From NCBI RefSeq assembly GCF_014224355.1, contig NZ_VNWP01000011.1, forward strand, positions 1 to 64,000: a stretch of 64,000 nt of DNA. The letters run 5' to 3'. A model generated the notes under the pieces. It searched no databases. It was not told the DNA's origin and worked only from the letters and a program-made list of their open reading frames with translations. Each line of letters starts with the position of its first letter. Position 1 is the first letter of the stretch. Position numbers and translations under genes: made by a program. The DNA comes from Synechococcus sp. BSA11S (lineage in GTDB: Bacteria > Cyanobacteriota > Cyanobacteriia > PCC-6307 > Cyanobiaceae). Of the stretch, positions 29,431-39,651 are shown piece after piece.

Positions 29431-29688
29431 TCAGCCTTCACCTTGCTCCAGCCCGTTGGCCTGTGGTCGCAACCGCAACACGATGATGAGGTGCAGCAGC
29501 CAGCCAGCCCCCCAGGCCAGAGTCAGCCAGCTCAGATGCTGCCAGGGATGGCGCAGCCGCTGCACGAACCAAAGACCACTGTTTACGGCAGCGAACAGGC
29601 CGCCATGGAGGCAGAGGTTCACGATCCGCTCGTAGTGGCGGTAGGTGGGATCGGAGGTGTCGGCGGGGCCGTACCAGCGGATCGGCAT
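29431..29688 (-). CDS. Small membrane protein with two predicted helices (2TM-like)
   Basis: This 85-residue protein starts MPIRWYGPADTSDPTYRHYE. It has two hydrophobic stretches (IVNLCLHGGLFAAVNSGLWF and LTLAWGAGWLLHLIIVLRLR) separated by QRLRHPWQHLSW. The layout matches small 2TM-domain proteins of unknown function. It precedes the DUF3181-type gene and is divergent from tRNA-Arg. Confidence 0.65.
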   Translation of the reverse strand: MPIRWYGPADTSDPTYRHYERIVNLCLHGGLFAAVNSGLWFVQRLRHPWQHLSWLTLAWGAGWLLHLIIVLRLRPQANGLEQGEG

Positions 29689-29785
29689 GGGGGAGGGGAG
29701 ACGCAGCGTCTGCGGTGGCTGGCCCGATTGTGCCCGGACGACAGTTGACGGATGGCCCCCCCGTGCGGTGAGAATGAAACCGCAG

Positions 29786-29859
29786 GCGCTTGTAGCTCAG
29801 CGGATTAGAGCATCTGACTACGGATCAGAGGGTCGGGAGTTCGAATCTCTCCAGGCGCG
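29786..29859 (+). tRNA. tRNA-Arg (ACG anticodon)
   Basis: This is a 74-base cloverleaf. The acceptor GCGCTTG pairs with CAGGCGC (one T-G pair). The anticodon stem TCTGA/TCAGA encloses loop CTACGGA, giving anticodon ACG. The T arm is GGGAG-TTCGAAT-CTCTC. The discriminator is G and CCA is not encoded. Confidence 0.95.
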
Positions 29860-29865
29860 CTTGTC

Positions 29866-29892
29866 AACCGTCCGTACAGGGCGGTTTTTTTT
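29866..29892 (+). terminator. Rho-independent terminator after tRNA-Arg
   Basis: AACCGTCC and GGGCGGTT form an 8-bp stem with one G-T pair and a GTACA loop, followed directly by an eight-T run. It starts 7 bases after the tRNA. Confidence 0.85.
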
Positions 29893-29976
29893 GGCAATTC
29901 ATCCCCCCGGCTCCCCCCTGGTGATGCCCCTGCCGGCCAGGACACCCGGGCCAGCGGGCGCGCCGGGGTGATTTCT

Positions 29977-29982
29977 TACGAT
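29977..29982 (+). promoter_or_regulatory. Possible -10 box of glyA
   Basis: TACGAT lies 28 bases upstream of the chosen glyA ATG, in an otherwise GC-rich gap after the tRNA terminator. No clear -35 box accompanies it. glyA must have its own promoter, because the tRNA terminator separates it from everything upstream. Confidence 0.35.
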
Positions 29983-30010
29983 GCACTTCTCGCGCCTTTT
30001 CGTCGACGCC

Positions 30011-31300
30011 ATGGTGGATGCCACCGGTACGCCCCTGAACCAGTCCCTGGCGGCCGGTGACCCAGCCATCGCCGCCCTGATCGGCCGGGAACTGGAGCGA
30101 CAGCAGAGTCACCTCGAGCTGATTGCCAGCGAGAATTTCACCTCCAGGGCCGTGATGGAGGCCCAGGGGTCGGTGCTCACCAACAAGTACGCCGAAGGCC
30201 TGCCCCACAAGCGCTACTACGGAGGCTGCGAGCACGTCGACGCGATCGAGGAGCTGGCGATCGCCCGGGCCCGGCAGCTGTTCGGTGCCGCCTGGGCGAA
30301 TGTGCAGCCCCACAGCGGCGCCCAGGCCAACTTCGCGGTGTTCCTGGCCCTGCTTCAGCCCGGCGACACGATCCTGGGCATGGACCTCTCCCATGGCGGC
30401 CATCTCACCCATGGCTCACCGGTGAATGTCTCTGGCAAGTGGTTCAAGGCCGTCCATTACGGCGTCGATCCCCACACCCACCAGCTCGACTACGACGCCA
30501 TCCGGGCTCTGGCGGAGCAGCACCGCCCCAGGCTGATCATCTGCGGCTACTCCGCCTATCCCCGCACGATTGATTTCGCGGCCTTCCGCTCGATCGCCGA
30601 TTCCGTTGATGCCTTCCTGCTGGCCGACATGGCCCACATCGCCGGCCTGGTGGCGACGGGAGCCCACCCCAGCCCCATCCCCCATTGCCATGTGGTCACC
30701 ACCACCACCCACAAGACCCTGCGCGGCCCCCGCGGCGGCCTCATCCTCTGCAATGACGCAGAGTTCGGCAAGCGCTTCGACAAGGCCGTCTTCCCCGGCA
30801 GCCAGGGGGGGCCCCTGGAGCATGTGGTGGCGGCAAAGGCGGTGGCCTTCGGCGAGGCCCTGCAGCCGGCCTTCAGGGCCTACAGCCAGCAGGTGATCCG
30901 CAATGCCCAGGCCCTGGCCGCTCGGATCCAGGAGCGCGGCATCGCCGTGGTTTCCGGCGGCACCGACAATCACCTGGTGCTGCTCGATCTGCGCTCAATC
31001 GGCCTCACCGGCAAGGTGGCCGACCTTCTGGTGAGTGAGGTGAACATCACGGCCAACAAGAACACCGTGCCGTTCGACCCTGAATCGCCCTTCGTCACCA
31101 GTGGCCTGCGCCTCGGCACAGCCGCCCTCACCACCCGTGGCTTTGATGCCGAGGATTTCATTGAGGTGGCCGATGTGATCGCTGATCGCCTGCTCCATCC
31201 CGACGACAGCGTCATCGAGCTGCGCTGCCGTGAGCGGGTGCGTGCGCTCTGTCAGCGCCATCCGCTCTACGCACCCAGCCGCATACCCCTGCCCGCCTGA
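30011..31300 (+). CDS. glyA: Serine hydroxymethyltransferase
   Basis: From the ATG at 30011 ([20 protein letters not shown]) this is 429 residues, the normal length. Motifs include [40 protein letters not shown] and the PLP-lysine segment [15 protein letters not shown]. The enzyme interconverts serine and glycine and charges tetrahydrofolate with a one-carbon unit; in a photosynthetic cell it also serves photorespiration. The upstream in-frame ATG at 29981 adds ten unsupported residues. Confidence 0.96.
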   Translation: MVDATGTPLNQSLAAGDPAIAALIGRELERQQSHLELIASENFTSRAVMEAQGSVLTNKYAEGLPHKRYYGGCEHVDAIEELAIARARQLFGAAWANVQPHSGAQANFAVFLALLQPGDTILGMDLSHGGHLTHGSPVNVSGKWFKAVHYGVDPHTHQLDYDAIRALAEQHRPRLIICGYSAYPRTIDFAAFRSIADSVDAFLLADMAHIAGLVATGAHPSPIPHCHVVTTTTHKTLRGPRGGLILCNDAEFGKRFDKAVFPGSQGGPLEHVVAAKAVAFGEALQPAFRAYSQQVIRNAQALAARIQERGIAVVSGGTDNHLVLLDLRSIGLTGKVADLLVSEVNITANKNTVPFDPESPFVTSGLRLGTAALTTRGFDAEDFIEVADVIADRLLHPDDSVIELRCRERVRALCQRHPLYAPSRIPLPA

Positions 31301-31449
31301 CCCCGGCTGCCTAAGCTTCCTACTCGATCCGGTCCTTGCATGGCTCGCCCCGCGACGTTGCCACCAGCGTTGCCCAGCCCAGGGCCGTGCTCCCTTTTCA
31401 GGCTGCTGGCCGACCCTGGAGCCCCGATGCGGGGCCGAGGGGCGTGACG

Positions 31450-32604
31450 ATGGCCTCCAGCCCGCTGGCCGCGGCCCTGCTGACCTTTGTGATCGCCGCC
31501 CTGCTCACGGCGCTGATCGTGCCACTGGTGCGCTGGATGGGGCTCCGCTACGGCCTGTTCGATCCACCCGATTCGCGCAAACAGCACGACATCCCGATGG
31601 TGCGGCTGGGAGGCATCGGCATGGTGGTTGGTTTTTCCCTGGCCCTGGCGATCACCTGGGCCCTGGGAGGGTTCGGCACCGTGGCTCCCGACCGGGATCA
31701 GCTGATCTGGACCACCCTGGCCGGCGCACTCTGTTATTTCGTGATCGGTCTGGCCGATGACCTCTTCGCCCTGCCGCCCCTGCCGCGCCTTGCCGGCCAG
31801 GTAGCCGTGGCCGTGGTGGTCTGGAGTGAGGGCGTACGGATCGGAGCAATCGATCTGCCGCTGGGCCTGTTCGGCCTGCCGTCCCTGGCCTTCCCCCTGC
31901 CCGATGGGCTCAGCCTGCTGGCCACGGTGATCTGGTTGGTGGGCATCACCAACGCCATCAACTGGATCGATGGACTCGATGGACTGGCCGCCGGCGTCGG
32001 TGGCATTGCCGCCGTCGGGCTGCTCTCGGTGAGTTTCAGCCTGCAGCAGAGCGCAGCCGGTCTGCTGGCGGCCTCCCTGGCCGGAGCCTGCCTCGGCTTC
32101 CTCCGCCACAATTTCAATCCCGCCCGCATCTTCATGGGCGATGGCGGGTCCTATTTCCTCGGCTTCGCCCTGGCGGCGATCAGCATCGTCGGCCCGGCCA
32201 AGGGCCTCACCACCGTCAGCCTGCTGTTCCCGCTGCTGATCCTGTCGCTGCCCCTGGCCGACATGTCGGCGGTGATCATGGGCCGTCTCAGCGAAGGTCA
32301 TTCCCCCTTCTATCCCGACCGTCGCCACCTTCATCACCGCCTGCTACGGGCCGGCTTCAGCCATCGCCGCACGGTCCTGCTGATCTATGCCTTCACCCAG
32401 TGGCTGGCTGCCCTGGCCCTGGTGGCGGCCAACGTGGAAATGCGCTTCCTCTGGCTGGCCCTGGCCACCGCCGTGCTGATCGGAGCGGTGCTGGGATCCC
32501 GTCGCCAGCGCCACCTGCTGAGTGATCCCACCACCGGCTCAACCACCTCCACCGACTCCTCCCCGTCATTTCCCTGTGATGTCGGCCGTGACCCCCAGCC
32601 CTGA
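31450..32604 (+). CDS. MraY/WecA-family undecaprenyl-phosphate sugar-1-phosphate transferase
   Basis: From the ATG at 31450 this is a 384-residue polytopic membrane protein. Family motifs are [72 protein letters not shown] and the cytosolic [17 protein letters not shown]. The histidine-rich loop favours a WecA/TagO-like enzyme attaching GlcNAc-1-phosphate to undecaprenyl phosphate rather than MraY. It would start the surface glycan pathway in which a WecG-type transferase acts. The stop lies 26 bases inside cinA. Confidence 0.88.
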   Translation: MASSPLAAALLTFVIAALLTALIVPLVRWMGLRYGLFDPPDSRKQHDIPMVRLGGIGMVVGFSLALAITWALGGFGTVAPDRDQLIWTTLAGALCYFVIGLADDLFALPPLPRLAGQVAVAVVVWSEGVRIGAIDLPLGLFGLPSLAFPLPDGLSLLATVIWLVGITNAINWIDGLDGLAAGVGGIAAVGLLSVSFSLQQSAAGLLAASLAGACLGFLRHNFNPARIFMGDGGSYFLGFALAAISIVGPAKGLTTVSLLFPLLILSLPLADMSAVIMGRLSEGHSPFYPDRRHLHHRLLRAGFSHRRTVLLIYAFTQWLAALALVAANVEMRFLWLALATAVLIGAVLGSRRQRHLLSDPTTGSTTSTDSSPSFPCDVGRDPQP

Positions 32605-33925
32605 GATCGGGCCCCGCCACGGAGGCGACGTCCAGGGCCGCGAAACCCGCTGCACAGAAATCCTCTGCGTCGGCACGGAGCTGCTGCTGGGCAACATCCT
32701 CAATGGCAATGCCCGCTGGCTGGCGGAGCAGCTGGCCGGCCTTGGCCTGCCCCACTACCGCCAGACGGTGGTAGGGGACAACCGTGAGCGCCTGATCGCC
32801 GAGGTGCGGGAGGCCTCCCGCCGCTGCCGTGTGCTCATCTGCACAGGCGGCCTCGGTCCCACCCCCGATGACCTCACCACCGAGGCCCTGGCCGCCGCCT
32901 TCGACACTCCGCTCCAGGAGCGCCCCGAGGTGTGGGGCGACATCCAGACCAAATTCGCCGCCCTGGATCGGACCCCGTCGCCGAGCAACCGCAAGCAGGC
33001 CCTCCTACCGGTGGGGGCAGAGCTGTTGCCCAACCCGGTGGGCACGGCTCCCGGCATGATCTGGACCCCCAGGCCCGGTTTCACCCTGCTCACCTTCCCG
33101 GGGGTGCCCGCCGAGCTGCGGGCGATGTGGGCCGCCACGGCGGCGCCCTGGCTGAGGGGTCAGGGGCTTGTGGAGGGTGTGTTCTCCAGCCGGATCCTGC
33201 GCTTCTGGGGCGCCGGGGAATCACTCCTGGCCGAGCAGGTGGCCGACCTGCTGGAGCTGGAGAACCCCACCGTGGCCCCCTACGCCGGCACCGGCGAGGT
33301 GAAACTGCGGATCACGGCCCAGGCACCCACGCTCCAGCAGGCCGAGCAGCTTCTTGCCCCAGTGGAAGCCGAGCTGATCCAGCGGCTGGGGTCCTGGTTC
33401 TACGGGATCGATGACGACAGCCAGGCCTCTCTCTGCCTGGAGCTGTTGCGGCGGCGGGCGGAGACACTGGCGGTGGCGGAATCGTGCACGGGCGGGGGGC
33501 TGGGTGCGGCACTGACGGCGGTGCCCGGGGCTTCAGATGTGTTCCTCGGCGGGGTGATCGCCTACGCCAACGTCGTCAAGCAGCAGTTGCTGGAGGTGCC
33601 TGCCGCCATGCTCGAAGCCCATGGGGCCGTGAGCGATCCGGTCGCGATTGCCATGGCCGAAGGGGCGCGGCGGGTCACGGGCAGCACCTGGGCCCTGGCC
33701 CTGACCGGCGTGGCCGGCCCCGGTGGTGGCAGCCCCGGCAAGCCGGTGGGGTTGGTCCACATCGCCCTGGCGGGCCCCGGGGGCAGCACCAGTGAGGGGG
33801 TGCGTTTCGGTGGAGGCCGCAGCCGCGACTGGATTCAGACGGTCAGCGTCGGCGAAGCCCTCAACCGCCTCAGGCGTCGTCTGCTGGCGGAGACTGAGGC
33901 GAAGGGCCTGGCCCTTGCGCCCTAG
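32579..33925 (+). CDS. cinA: CinA-family protein (competence/damage-inducible; nicotinamide-nucleotide amidase type)
   Basis: From the ATG at 32579 this is 448 residues, including about 20 poorly conserved N-terminal ones. The N-terminal MoCF-type domain has [20 protein letters not shown] and [20 protein letters not shown]. The C-terminal CinA/PncC domain has [20 protein letters not shown] and [20 protein letters not shown]. Known members hydrolyse ADP-ribose and/or deamidate nicotinamide mononucleotide. The start overlaps the upstream membrane transferase by 26 bases; a later start is possible, since similarity begins near RCTEILCVG. Confidence 0.9.
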   Translation: MSAVTPSPEIGPRHGGDVQGRETRCTEILCVGTELLLGNILNGNARWLAEQLAGLGLPHYRQTVVGDNRERLIAEVREASRRCRVLICTGGLGPTPDDLTTEALAAAFDTPLQERPEVWGDIQTKFAALDRTPSPSNRKQALLPVGAELLPNPVGTAPGMIWTPRPGFTLLTFPGVPAELRAMWAATAAPWLRGQGLVEGVFSSRILRFWGAGESLLAEQVADLLELENPTVAPYAGTGEVKLRITAQAPTLQQAEQLLAPVEAELIQRLGSWFYGIDDDSQASLCLELLRRRAETLAVAESCTGGGLGAALTAVPGASDVFLGGVIAYANVVKQQLLEVPAAMLEAHGAVSDPVAIAMAEGARRVTGSTWALALTGVAGPGGGSPGKPVGLVHIALAGPGGSTSEGVRFGGGRSRDWIQTVSVGEALNRLRRRLLAETEAKGLALAP

Positions 33926-33954
33926 GTTGGTCCGTCTTGGGCATCGGAGGCACG

Positions 33955-35430
33955 GTGAGCGCCGGCACGCTGTACGATAAGGTCTGGGACCTGCACCGCG
34001 TGGCGGAGCTGCCTGGAGGGTCCACCCAACTGTTCATCGGTCTGCACCTGATTCATGAGGTGACCAGCCCCCAGGCCTTCGCGGCCCTGAAGGAGCTTGG
34101 ACTGGGCGTGCGTCATCCCGAGCGCACCGTGGCCACGGTTGATCACATCGTGCCCACCACCTCCCAGGCGCGTCCCTTCGCCGACCCCCTCGCTGAGGAG
34201 ATGCTCGCCACGCTGGAGCGCAACTGCGCTGAGCACGGCATCACCCTCCATGCCCTCGGCAGCGGCCGTCAGGGGATCGTGCACGTGATTGCACCGGAGC
34301 TGGGCCTGAGTCAGCCGGGAATGACGATCGCCTGCGGTGATTCCCACACCTCCACCCATGGAGCCTTCGGGGCGATCGCCTTCGGCATCGGCACCAGCCA
34401 GGTGCGCGATGTGCTCGCCAGCCAGAGCCTGGCGATGAACAAGCTGAAAGTGCGCCGGATTCTGGTGGAGGGCACTCTGCAGCCGGGGGTATTCGCCAAG
34501 GACCTGATCCTCCACGTGATCCGCAGCCTGGGGGTGAAGGGGGGTGTGGGATTCGCCTATGAATTCGCCGGATCCTGCATCGAGTCCCTCTCGATGGAGG
34601 AACGCATGACCCTGTGCAACATGGCGATCGAGGGGGGCGCCCGCTGCGGTTACGTCAACCCCGACGCCACCACCTTCGCTTACATCAAAGGCAGGCCCTT
34701 CGCCCCGGAGGGGGCGGCCTGGGATCGGGCGGTGACCTGGTGGAGTGCCCTGGCCAGCGGCCCTGACGCCCGTTTCGACGACGAGGTGCGTTTTGAGGCC
34801 GCCACGATCCCCCCCACCATCACCTGGGGGATCACACCGGGTCAGGGGATCGGGGTCGATGAAGCTGTGCCCACCCCCGAGCAGATGCCCGCGGAGGAGC
34901 GCCCGATCGCCGAGGAGGCCTACCACTACATGGGCCTGGCGCCGGGAGCTCCGATCCTGGGACTGCCGGTGGATGTCTGTTTCATCGGCAGCTGCACCAA
35001 TGGCCGCCTGAGTGATCTGCGAGCGGCGGCGGCGGTGGCTCTTGGTCGCCATGTGGCCCCGGGCATCAAGGCTTTTGTGGTGCCCGGCTCCGAGCAGGTG
35101 GCCGCCCTGGCCGAGGCCGAGGGGCTTGACACCCTGTTCGAGAAGGCGGGCTTCGAATGGCGTGAACCCGGCTGCTCGATGTGCCTGGCGATGAACCCTG
35201 ACCGGCTCGAGGGTCGCCAGATCAGCGCCAGCTCCAGCAACCGCAATTTCAAGGGCCGCCAGGGCTCAGCCTCCGGCCGTACCCTGCTGATGAGCCCGGC
35301 GATGGTGGCCGCGGCGGCCGTCACCGGCCAGGTGAGCGATGTGCGGGAGCTGCTGGAGAGCCACCCCGTGGCTGGGTCCGCTTCGGCCGAGCCTCGGCCC
35401 GTTGCCATCTCCCCATCCCCGTTGCCATGA
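33955..35430 (+). CDS. leuC: 3-isopropylmalate dehydratase large subunit
   Basis: This 491-residue subunit starts at a GTG (33955) giving [20 protein letters not shown], the standard N-terminus, with GGAGG just upstream. The frame is open 6 codons further. Cluster cysteines are in [18 protein letters not shown] and [20 protein letters not shown], and [20 protein letters not shown] is the aconitase-type active site. With LeuD it isomerises 2- to 3-isopropylmalate in leucine synthesis. It overlaps leuD by 4 bases (ATGA). Confidence 0.96.
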   Translation: MSAGTLYDKVWDLHRVAELPGGSTQLFIGLHLIHEVTSPQAFAALKELGLGVRHPERTVATVDHIVPTTSQARPFADPLAEEMLATLERNCAEHGITLHALGSGRQGIVHVIAPELGLSQPGMTIACGDSHTSTHGAFGAIAFGIGTSQVRDVLASQSLAMNKLKVRRILVEGTLQPGVFAKDLILHVIRSLGVKGGVGFAYEFAGSCIESLSMEERMTLCNMAIEGGARCGYVNPDATTFAYIKGRPFAPEGAAWDRAVTWWSALASGPDARFDDEVRFEAATIPPTITWGITPGQGIGVDEAVPTPEQMPAEERPIAEEAYHYMGLAPGAPILGLPVDVCFIGSCTNGRLSDLRAAAAVALGRHVAPGIKAFVVPGSEQVAALAEAEGLDTLFEKAGFEWREPGCSMCLAMNPDRLEGRQISASSSNRNFKGRQGSASGRTLLMSPAMVAAAAVTGQVSDVRELLESHPVAGSASAEPRPVAISPSPLP

Positions 35431-36071
35431 GCGCTTCGCCCTTTCCCTTCGGCCCGATCCCTGAGGTCGCTGGCCGCATCGTCGTCGTCGCCGGCGACGA
35501 CATCGACACGGACCGGATCATTCCGGCCCGTTTCCTGAAGTGCGTCACTTTCGAGGGGCTGGCCGAGGGGGCCTTCGCAGACGACCGCCTCGAGCTGGCC
35601 GGCTCCCACCCCTTCGATCGCCCCGAGCATCAGGGGGCCACGATCCTGGTGGTCAATCGAAATTTCGGCTGCGGCTCCAGCCGGGAGCATGCGCCCCAGG
35701 CCCTGATGCGCTGGGGAATCCGAGCCGTGGTGGGCGAGAGTTTCGCCGAGATCTTCTTCGGCAACTGCCTGGCTTTGGGGATCCCCTGCCTCAGCGCTGA
35801 TCACGCCACGATCCTTGCGCTGCAGCAGCAGGCGCTCGCCGATCCTGCCGCCTGCTTTCTGCTCGATCTGGCTTCGGCGGAGATCCGCGGCCAGGCTCCT
35901 GCAGCGGGCCTGGAGCCAGCGCAGCGATGGGACCTCTCCATGGCGGCTGGTCCACAACAGATGTTGCTCAGCGGCCAGTGGAATGCCACCGGCCAGCTGC
36001 TCTCCCACGAGGAGGAGCTGCAGCGGACGGCAGCACGGTTGCCCTATCTGGCCACCTTCGCCCTGGGCTGA
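35427..36071 (+). CDS. leuD: 3-isopropylmalate dehydratase small subunit
   Basis: This 214-residue swivel-domain subunit contains [40 protein letters not shown] and [20 protein letters not shown], all diagnostic for LeuD. It partners LeuC, whose stop overlaps this ATG by 4 bases, implying translational coupling and balanced subunit synthesis. It ends 3 bases before the convergent outer-membrane gene. Confidence 0.96.
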   Translation: MSASPFPFGPIPEVAGRIVVVAGDDIDTDRIIPARFLKCVTFEGLAEGAFADDRLELAGSHPFDRPEHQGATILVVNRNFGCGSSREHAPQALMRWGIRAVVGESFAEIFFGNCLALGIPCLSADHATILALQQQALADPAACFLLDLASAEIRGQAPAAGLEPAQRWDLSMAAGPQQMLLSGQWNATGQLLSHEEELQRTAARLPYLATFALG

Positions 36072-36074
36072 GGC

Positions 36075-39000
36075 TCAGAACGGGGTCCGCCGTCCTGTTG
36101 CCCCTCGGAGCTCCGGTCGGTAAGGGGCAAACGGAACCCCCGTGCCCTTGAAGCCGAAGTCGTTGAGGCGCACCCGCACACCGCCGATGCCCTCGTAGGG
36201 GCTGTAGAAAACGCTGAAGGCATAGGAACGGCGCTGCCAGCGCAGCTCCACATAGGACCCGGTCACTTCGCCGTAGTTCTCGGAAGCTGGATCGACGTTG
36301 ATGCCAACCCCCCCGTCGAACAGAAGCGGACCGGCGATCTGCTGGGTGAGACCGATGCCCACCGTGCCCAGATCCACAGCGGCGTCGAAGCTGAAGGGGC
36401 TGAGGCCGTCACGGAGGGTGATGCCGCCGGTGATCGTGAGCTGGGTGAAATCAAAGAAGCGCTTGTTGAAGTGCCCCAGGGTGAGGGTGGGCCCCCCGGA
36501 GAACGAGAAGGTGTTCTGGTAGGACCCGTCGCCGAAGTAAGCCGCACTGCCCGAGAGATTGGTGCTCAGGGTCAGGCCAGGCACGATCGGCTCGGGGGAG
36601 TAGCGCAGGGCGCCCTCCGGGGTGGATGGCAGTGCCTTGCCTCGCCAAAGCCGGAGGGAGCTGTTCAGCGACCCCACTGCATTGGCCCGCCAGAGCTGGG
36701 CGAAATTTCTGGATTCCTCCCCGCTGTTGAGGAATTCGTTGCTCTGGTAGTTGCCAAGGCCCAACCGCCAGAAGTAGCGGTTGGTCAGCCGGCCCCAGTT
36801 CGGCAGGTTGTCGTCTTTCTCCAGTGAGGCGCCGTAAGCCGAGTAGACGTCCTGCTCACCGAGTGTTCCATTCCAGATCCGGAAGCGATAGGCCCCGAAC
36901 AGACGGGCCGTGGTGTTGCCCACCAGGGGCAGGGTGATGTTGCGGTCCAACTGGCCCCAGCTGCGGGTGCCGTTGGCGATGTTCTCGGGATTGAAGGTGG
37001 AGACATCCAGATTCAGGCTGGCGTCGAAACCCAGCAGCGGCGTCTTCAGCCTGGCCTCCAGACCGAAGAGGTCCCCCAGGGTGTTGTCCTGGCTGACGGA
37101 GGGTCCACCGGCCTGGCCGCCAGGGCGGGGGTAGCTGTCGGTGGTGCCCTGGTAAGCGCGCTCGAGCATGAACTGGGGCTCCAGTTCCAGGGTTCCTTTC
37201 TCCCCGATCCGGATCGGCTTCAGGCGCCGGCCCACGTAGAGGCCGTCACGGTCGTCCTGATCAACTCCCAGAACCCAGCGGTTCTCCACTTCCTGTTGCT
37301 TGCGGATGCGGGTTCGTGAGCTGACGGGAATGGCGAAACGGTCTTCGAGGATCAGCCGATTGCGCTTGGAGGTGATCAGGAGGTCGCCGTTGGTGTCCTG
37401 GTTGACCACCACCTGATCCGCATCCATCCACGACTGGGAGGGCGTGAAGGGGTCGTTGCTGAAACTGGCGCGGTCGCTGCGCCAGCCATTGGGGGTGAGC
37501 ACGATCCGGGCCGCCTGATAGCGCAGGTGGGTGAGGGTTCCCTGCACCGCCTGGCGGTTCTTCTCCGAGCGCAGGCGCCGCACCTGGCGCGGCGTTGCAG
37601 GGCCGAAGTCGCTGTTCTGATCGGAGGTCAGGTCGTCGTTGCCGCCCACTTGCCCGCGACGCTCGATCACCAGCCCTTCGCGCTTTCGTACGTCGGAGAT
37701 CCTTTGCTCGATGGTGGCGGCGGCGGCGGCCCGGCGTTGCTCCTGCTCGCGCATGGCCCGGAACGAGGGCCGCTCGTCCTGGGGTGGGTCCGTGCTGTCG
37801 TCTGGGGTTGGTGTTTCTTGCTCCCGTACCGGTGCCTCGCCGCCCATGGCCACCTGTTCGAGGGCCTCCGGCAGGGAGCGGGGGAGATCCGGCGGCTCCG
37901 CTCCGCGGTTGGGACATCCTTTGGCCGGCCGCAGGCTGGCCTGGGGATCATCCGTGGGCTCCGGATCCCCTCCGAAGCGATAGCGCAGGCCGAGCAGGTA
38001 GGCGTTGCTGCCTTCCCGGACACCGTTGTAGGTGCCGAAGGCGCCGGAGCGGTGATGAATTCTGCCCACCATCGACCACTGGGGCGAGAAGGAGCCCTCG
38101 ATCTCAAAACCGAGGTAGTTCAGAAACCGGGCCGACCTCTCCCGGTAGGTGTCTTCGTAGTTGCTGAGGTTGGTGTTGAGACTCACCCCCTGCACGAACC
38201 CCAGGCTGAGCCAGGGCTGCAGCCAGGCTCTCAGCCCGATGCCTGCGGTGAATTCGCCGAAGGTCTGTGCCGAGGTGGAGAGGTTGGCCACCTCGCTGGC
38301 GGTGAAGGGTCTTGTGTAGCGACCGCCCCTCTGGGCCGAGGCCCAGTGGCCGAGGGCATTGAAGTCCAGTTCCAGGGCGAACGGTCCGGATTTGATCAAC
38401 CGCTTCTGCAGGCCGGCGCCCAGCACCCGCTCCGGGCGGAAGACGCCCTGGCCGAAGAAGGTCTGGCCGAAATCGGAGTGGAACATCTGTCCGCCCCAGA
38501 GGGTGGCGCTCCAGGGGTGGGGGTGCCAGTCGGGAATCTCCGGCAGCACCGTCGGGCAGGCGATCGGCGCGGGCTCAGGCAGCGGGATGGAGGGGGCCTG
38601 CTCGGGGTCGAGGTCCTCCAGGCTGGTCTCCAGATCGAGAACGCCGTAGACGTCCTCCATCTCCCCTTCCCCTTCGATCAGGCTGTAGCGGAGCATGCTG
38701 GCCTGCACGTACTGCTGGCCGCGCCAGAAGCGCACGCTGCCCGTGGCATAGAGGGTGCGGGTGGTGGTGTCGTACTCGAGACGATCCGCCATCAACCGGC
38801 CTCCGGCCAGAACCGCTTTGGCGTTGCCGGTGGCCACATAGCGGTTGATCACCAGGTCGAACCCCTGCTGATCAGCGCTGATCTCCAGTTCCTTGGGAGG
38901 AGTCTTGTCGGGGGAGTTCAGCCCGTCGTCGTCGCCGGCGGCCTCGGGCGTGGGCGGTTCGGCTGGACTCGCGCTCGGTTCGGGCTCGAGCTCAGCAGGG

Positions 39001-39332
39001 CTGGTCTCGACGGTGCCGGAGTCAGTCTCCAGCTCGTCGATCTTGAGCGAGTTGCTTTCCAGAGAGTTCGTCTCAATGCCTCTGCCGTCGGCGGACACGG
39101 GCCCGGATTCCGCCCCCGCACGGTCCTGCGGGGGTGGCGGGGTCTGAGCGGGTGCGCCCTGGTGCTGGGCTTCAGCAGCGAGCGGGTCGGTAGCGCCGGC
39201 TCCCGCTTCACTGACGATGGCTGGGGTGGACTCTGACTCCAGGGTCCTGGCCCGGCTCACCGCCGGTGTTGCCAGGGTTGCCGCGCCCACGAGTCCGATG
39301 GCCCATCGGATAAGCGTTGCTGAGGGCACCAC
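36075..39332 (-). CDS. LptD/OstA-like outer membrane protein (DUF3769 type), two barrel-like regions
   Basis: This 1085-residue protein has a signal peptide (MVPSATLIRWAIGLVGAATL then ATPAVSRA) and a Pro/Glu-rich linker (30-145). An OstA/LptA-like segment (about 145-230) includes FDLVINRYVATGNAKAVLAG and LEYDTTTRTLYATGSVRFWR. A first beta-rich region (about 265-480) is followed by a charged, coiled-coil-like linker (480-600). A second beta-rich region with aromatic strand ends runs to the C-terminus, which finishes in Phe as outer-membrane barrels do. The overall type is the cyanobacterial LptD-like DUF3769 family, expected to place lipopolysaccharide in the outer leaflet. Function is inferred from family only. 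Confidence 0.75.
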   Translation of the reverse strand: MVPSATLIRWAIGLVGAATLATPAVSRARTLESESTPAIVSEAGAGATDPLAAEAQHQGAPAQTPPPPQDRAGAESGPVSADGRGIETNSLESNSLKIDELETDSGTVETSPAELEPEPSASPAEPPTPEAAGDDDGLNSPDKTPPKELEISADQQGFDLVINRYVATGNAKAVLAGGRLMADRLEYDTTTRTLYATGSVRFWRGQQYVQASMLRYSLIEGEGEMEDVYGVLDLETSLEDLDPEQAPSIPLPEPAPIACPTVLPEIPDWHPHPWSATLWGGQMFHSDFGQTFFGQGVFRPERVLGAGLQKRLIKSGPFALELDFNALGHWASAQRGGRYTRPFTASEVANLSTSAQTFGEFTAGIGLRAWLQPWLSLGFVQGVSLNTNLSNYEDTYRERSARFLNYLGFEIEGSFSPQWSMVGRIHHRSGAFGTYNGVREGSNAYLLGLRYRFGGDPEPTDDPQASLRPAKGCPNRGAEPPDLPRSLPEALEQVAMGGEAPVREQETPTPDDSTDPPQDERPSFRAMREQEQRRAAAAATIEQRISDVRKREGLVIERRGQVGGNDDLTSDQNSDFGPATPRQVRRLRSEKNRQAVQGTLTHLRYQAARIVLTPNGWRSDRASFSNDPFTPSQSWMDADQVVVNQDTNGDLLITSKRNRLILEDRFAIPVSSRTRIRKQQEVENRWVLGVDQDDRDGLYVGRRLKPIRIGEKGTLELEPQFMLERAYQGTTDSYPRPGGQAGGPSVSQDNTLGDLFGLEARLKTPLLGFDASLNLDVSTFNPENIANGTRSWGQLDRNITLPLVGNTTARLFGAYRFRIWNGTLGEQDVYSAYGASLEKDDNLPNWGRLTNRYFWRLGLGNYQSNEFLNSGEESRNFAQLWRANAVGSLNSSLRLWRGKALPSTPEGALRYSPEPIVPGLTLSTNLSGSAAYFGDGSYQNTFSFSGGPTLTLGHFNKRFFDFTQLTITGGITLRDGLSPFSFDAAVDLGTVGIGLTQQIAGPLLFDGGVGINVDPASENYGEVTGSYVELRWQRRSYAFSVFYSPYEGIGGVRVRLNDFGFKGTGVPFAPYRPELRGATGRRTPF

Positions 39333-39430
39333 GTCTCCAGGACCGCGGCCGATCCTGCCATGCCCTGGTTGGCGCGGGGGGCTCTCTCAGGTGGGTTGAG
39401 GCAGTGACCCCACCCGACCGGAGCGTGGAT

Positions 39431-39550
39431 TCAGTCTTCGAGGTCTTTGCGGCTGGGGGTGCGGCTGGGATCACTGGCCAGAAAGCCGAAGACGAAGATG
39501 CCGATGAAGAAGAAAACGACCGAGTAAACGGAGATCTTGAGGGCGAGCAT
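39431..39550 (-). CDS. psbI: Photosystem II reaction centre protein I
   Basis: This 39-residue ORF reads [20 protein letters not shown] then [19 protein letters not shown]. That is a full-length PsbI: one membrane helix followed by the conserved FGFLxxDPSRxPxRKDLE tail. PsbI is a small subunit near the D1 protein and CP43 in photosystem II. It is divergent from the mannosidase gene across 101 bases, which must hold its promoter. Confidence 0.95.
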   Translation of the reverse strand: MLALKISVYSVVFFFIGIFVFGFLASDPSRTPSRKDLED

Positions 39551-39651
39551 GAATCCGTCCGGCGGGTGACAGGGAGTGACAGGCGCCAGGTGGGGCCTGA
39601 ACGACCCTTCGGCAGCCGCATCATCCTATGGGTCACTGACGGCCGGGATCG

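Noticed and set aside
29893-30010. Glycine riboswitch upstream of glyA
   Set aside because: The region is short and lacks the conserved paired aptamer pattern; only a possible -10 box was seen.
31339-31449. Short ORF starting MARPATLPPALPSP between glyA and the wecA-like gene
   Set aside because: It is proline-rich, has no family similarity I recognise and no ribosome-binding site, and is probably leader or promoter DNA.
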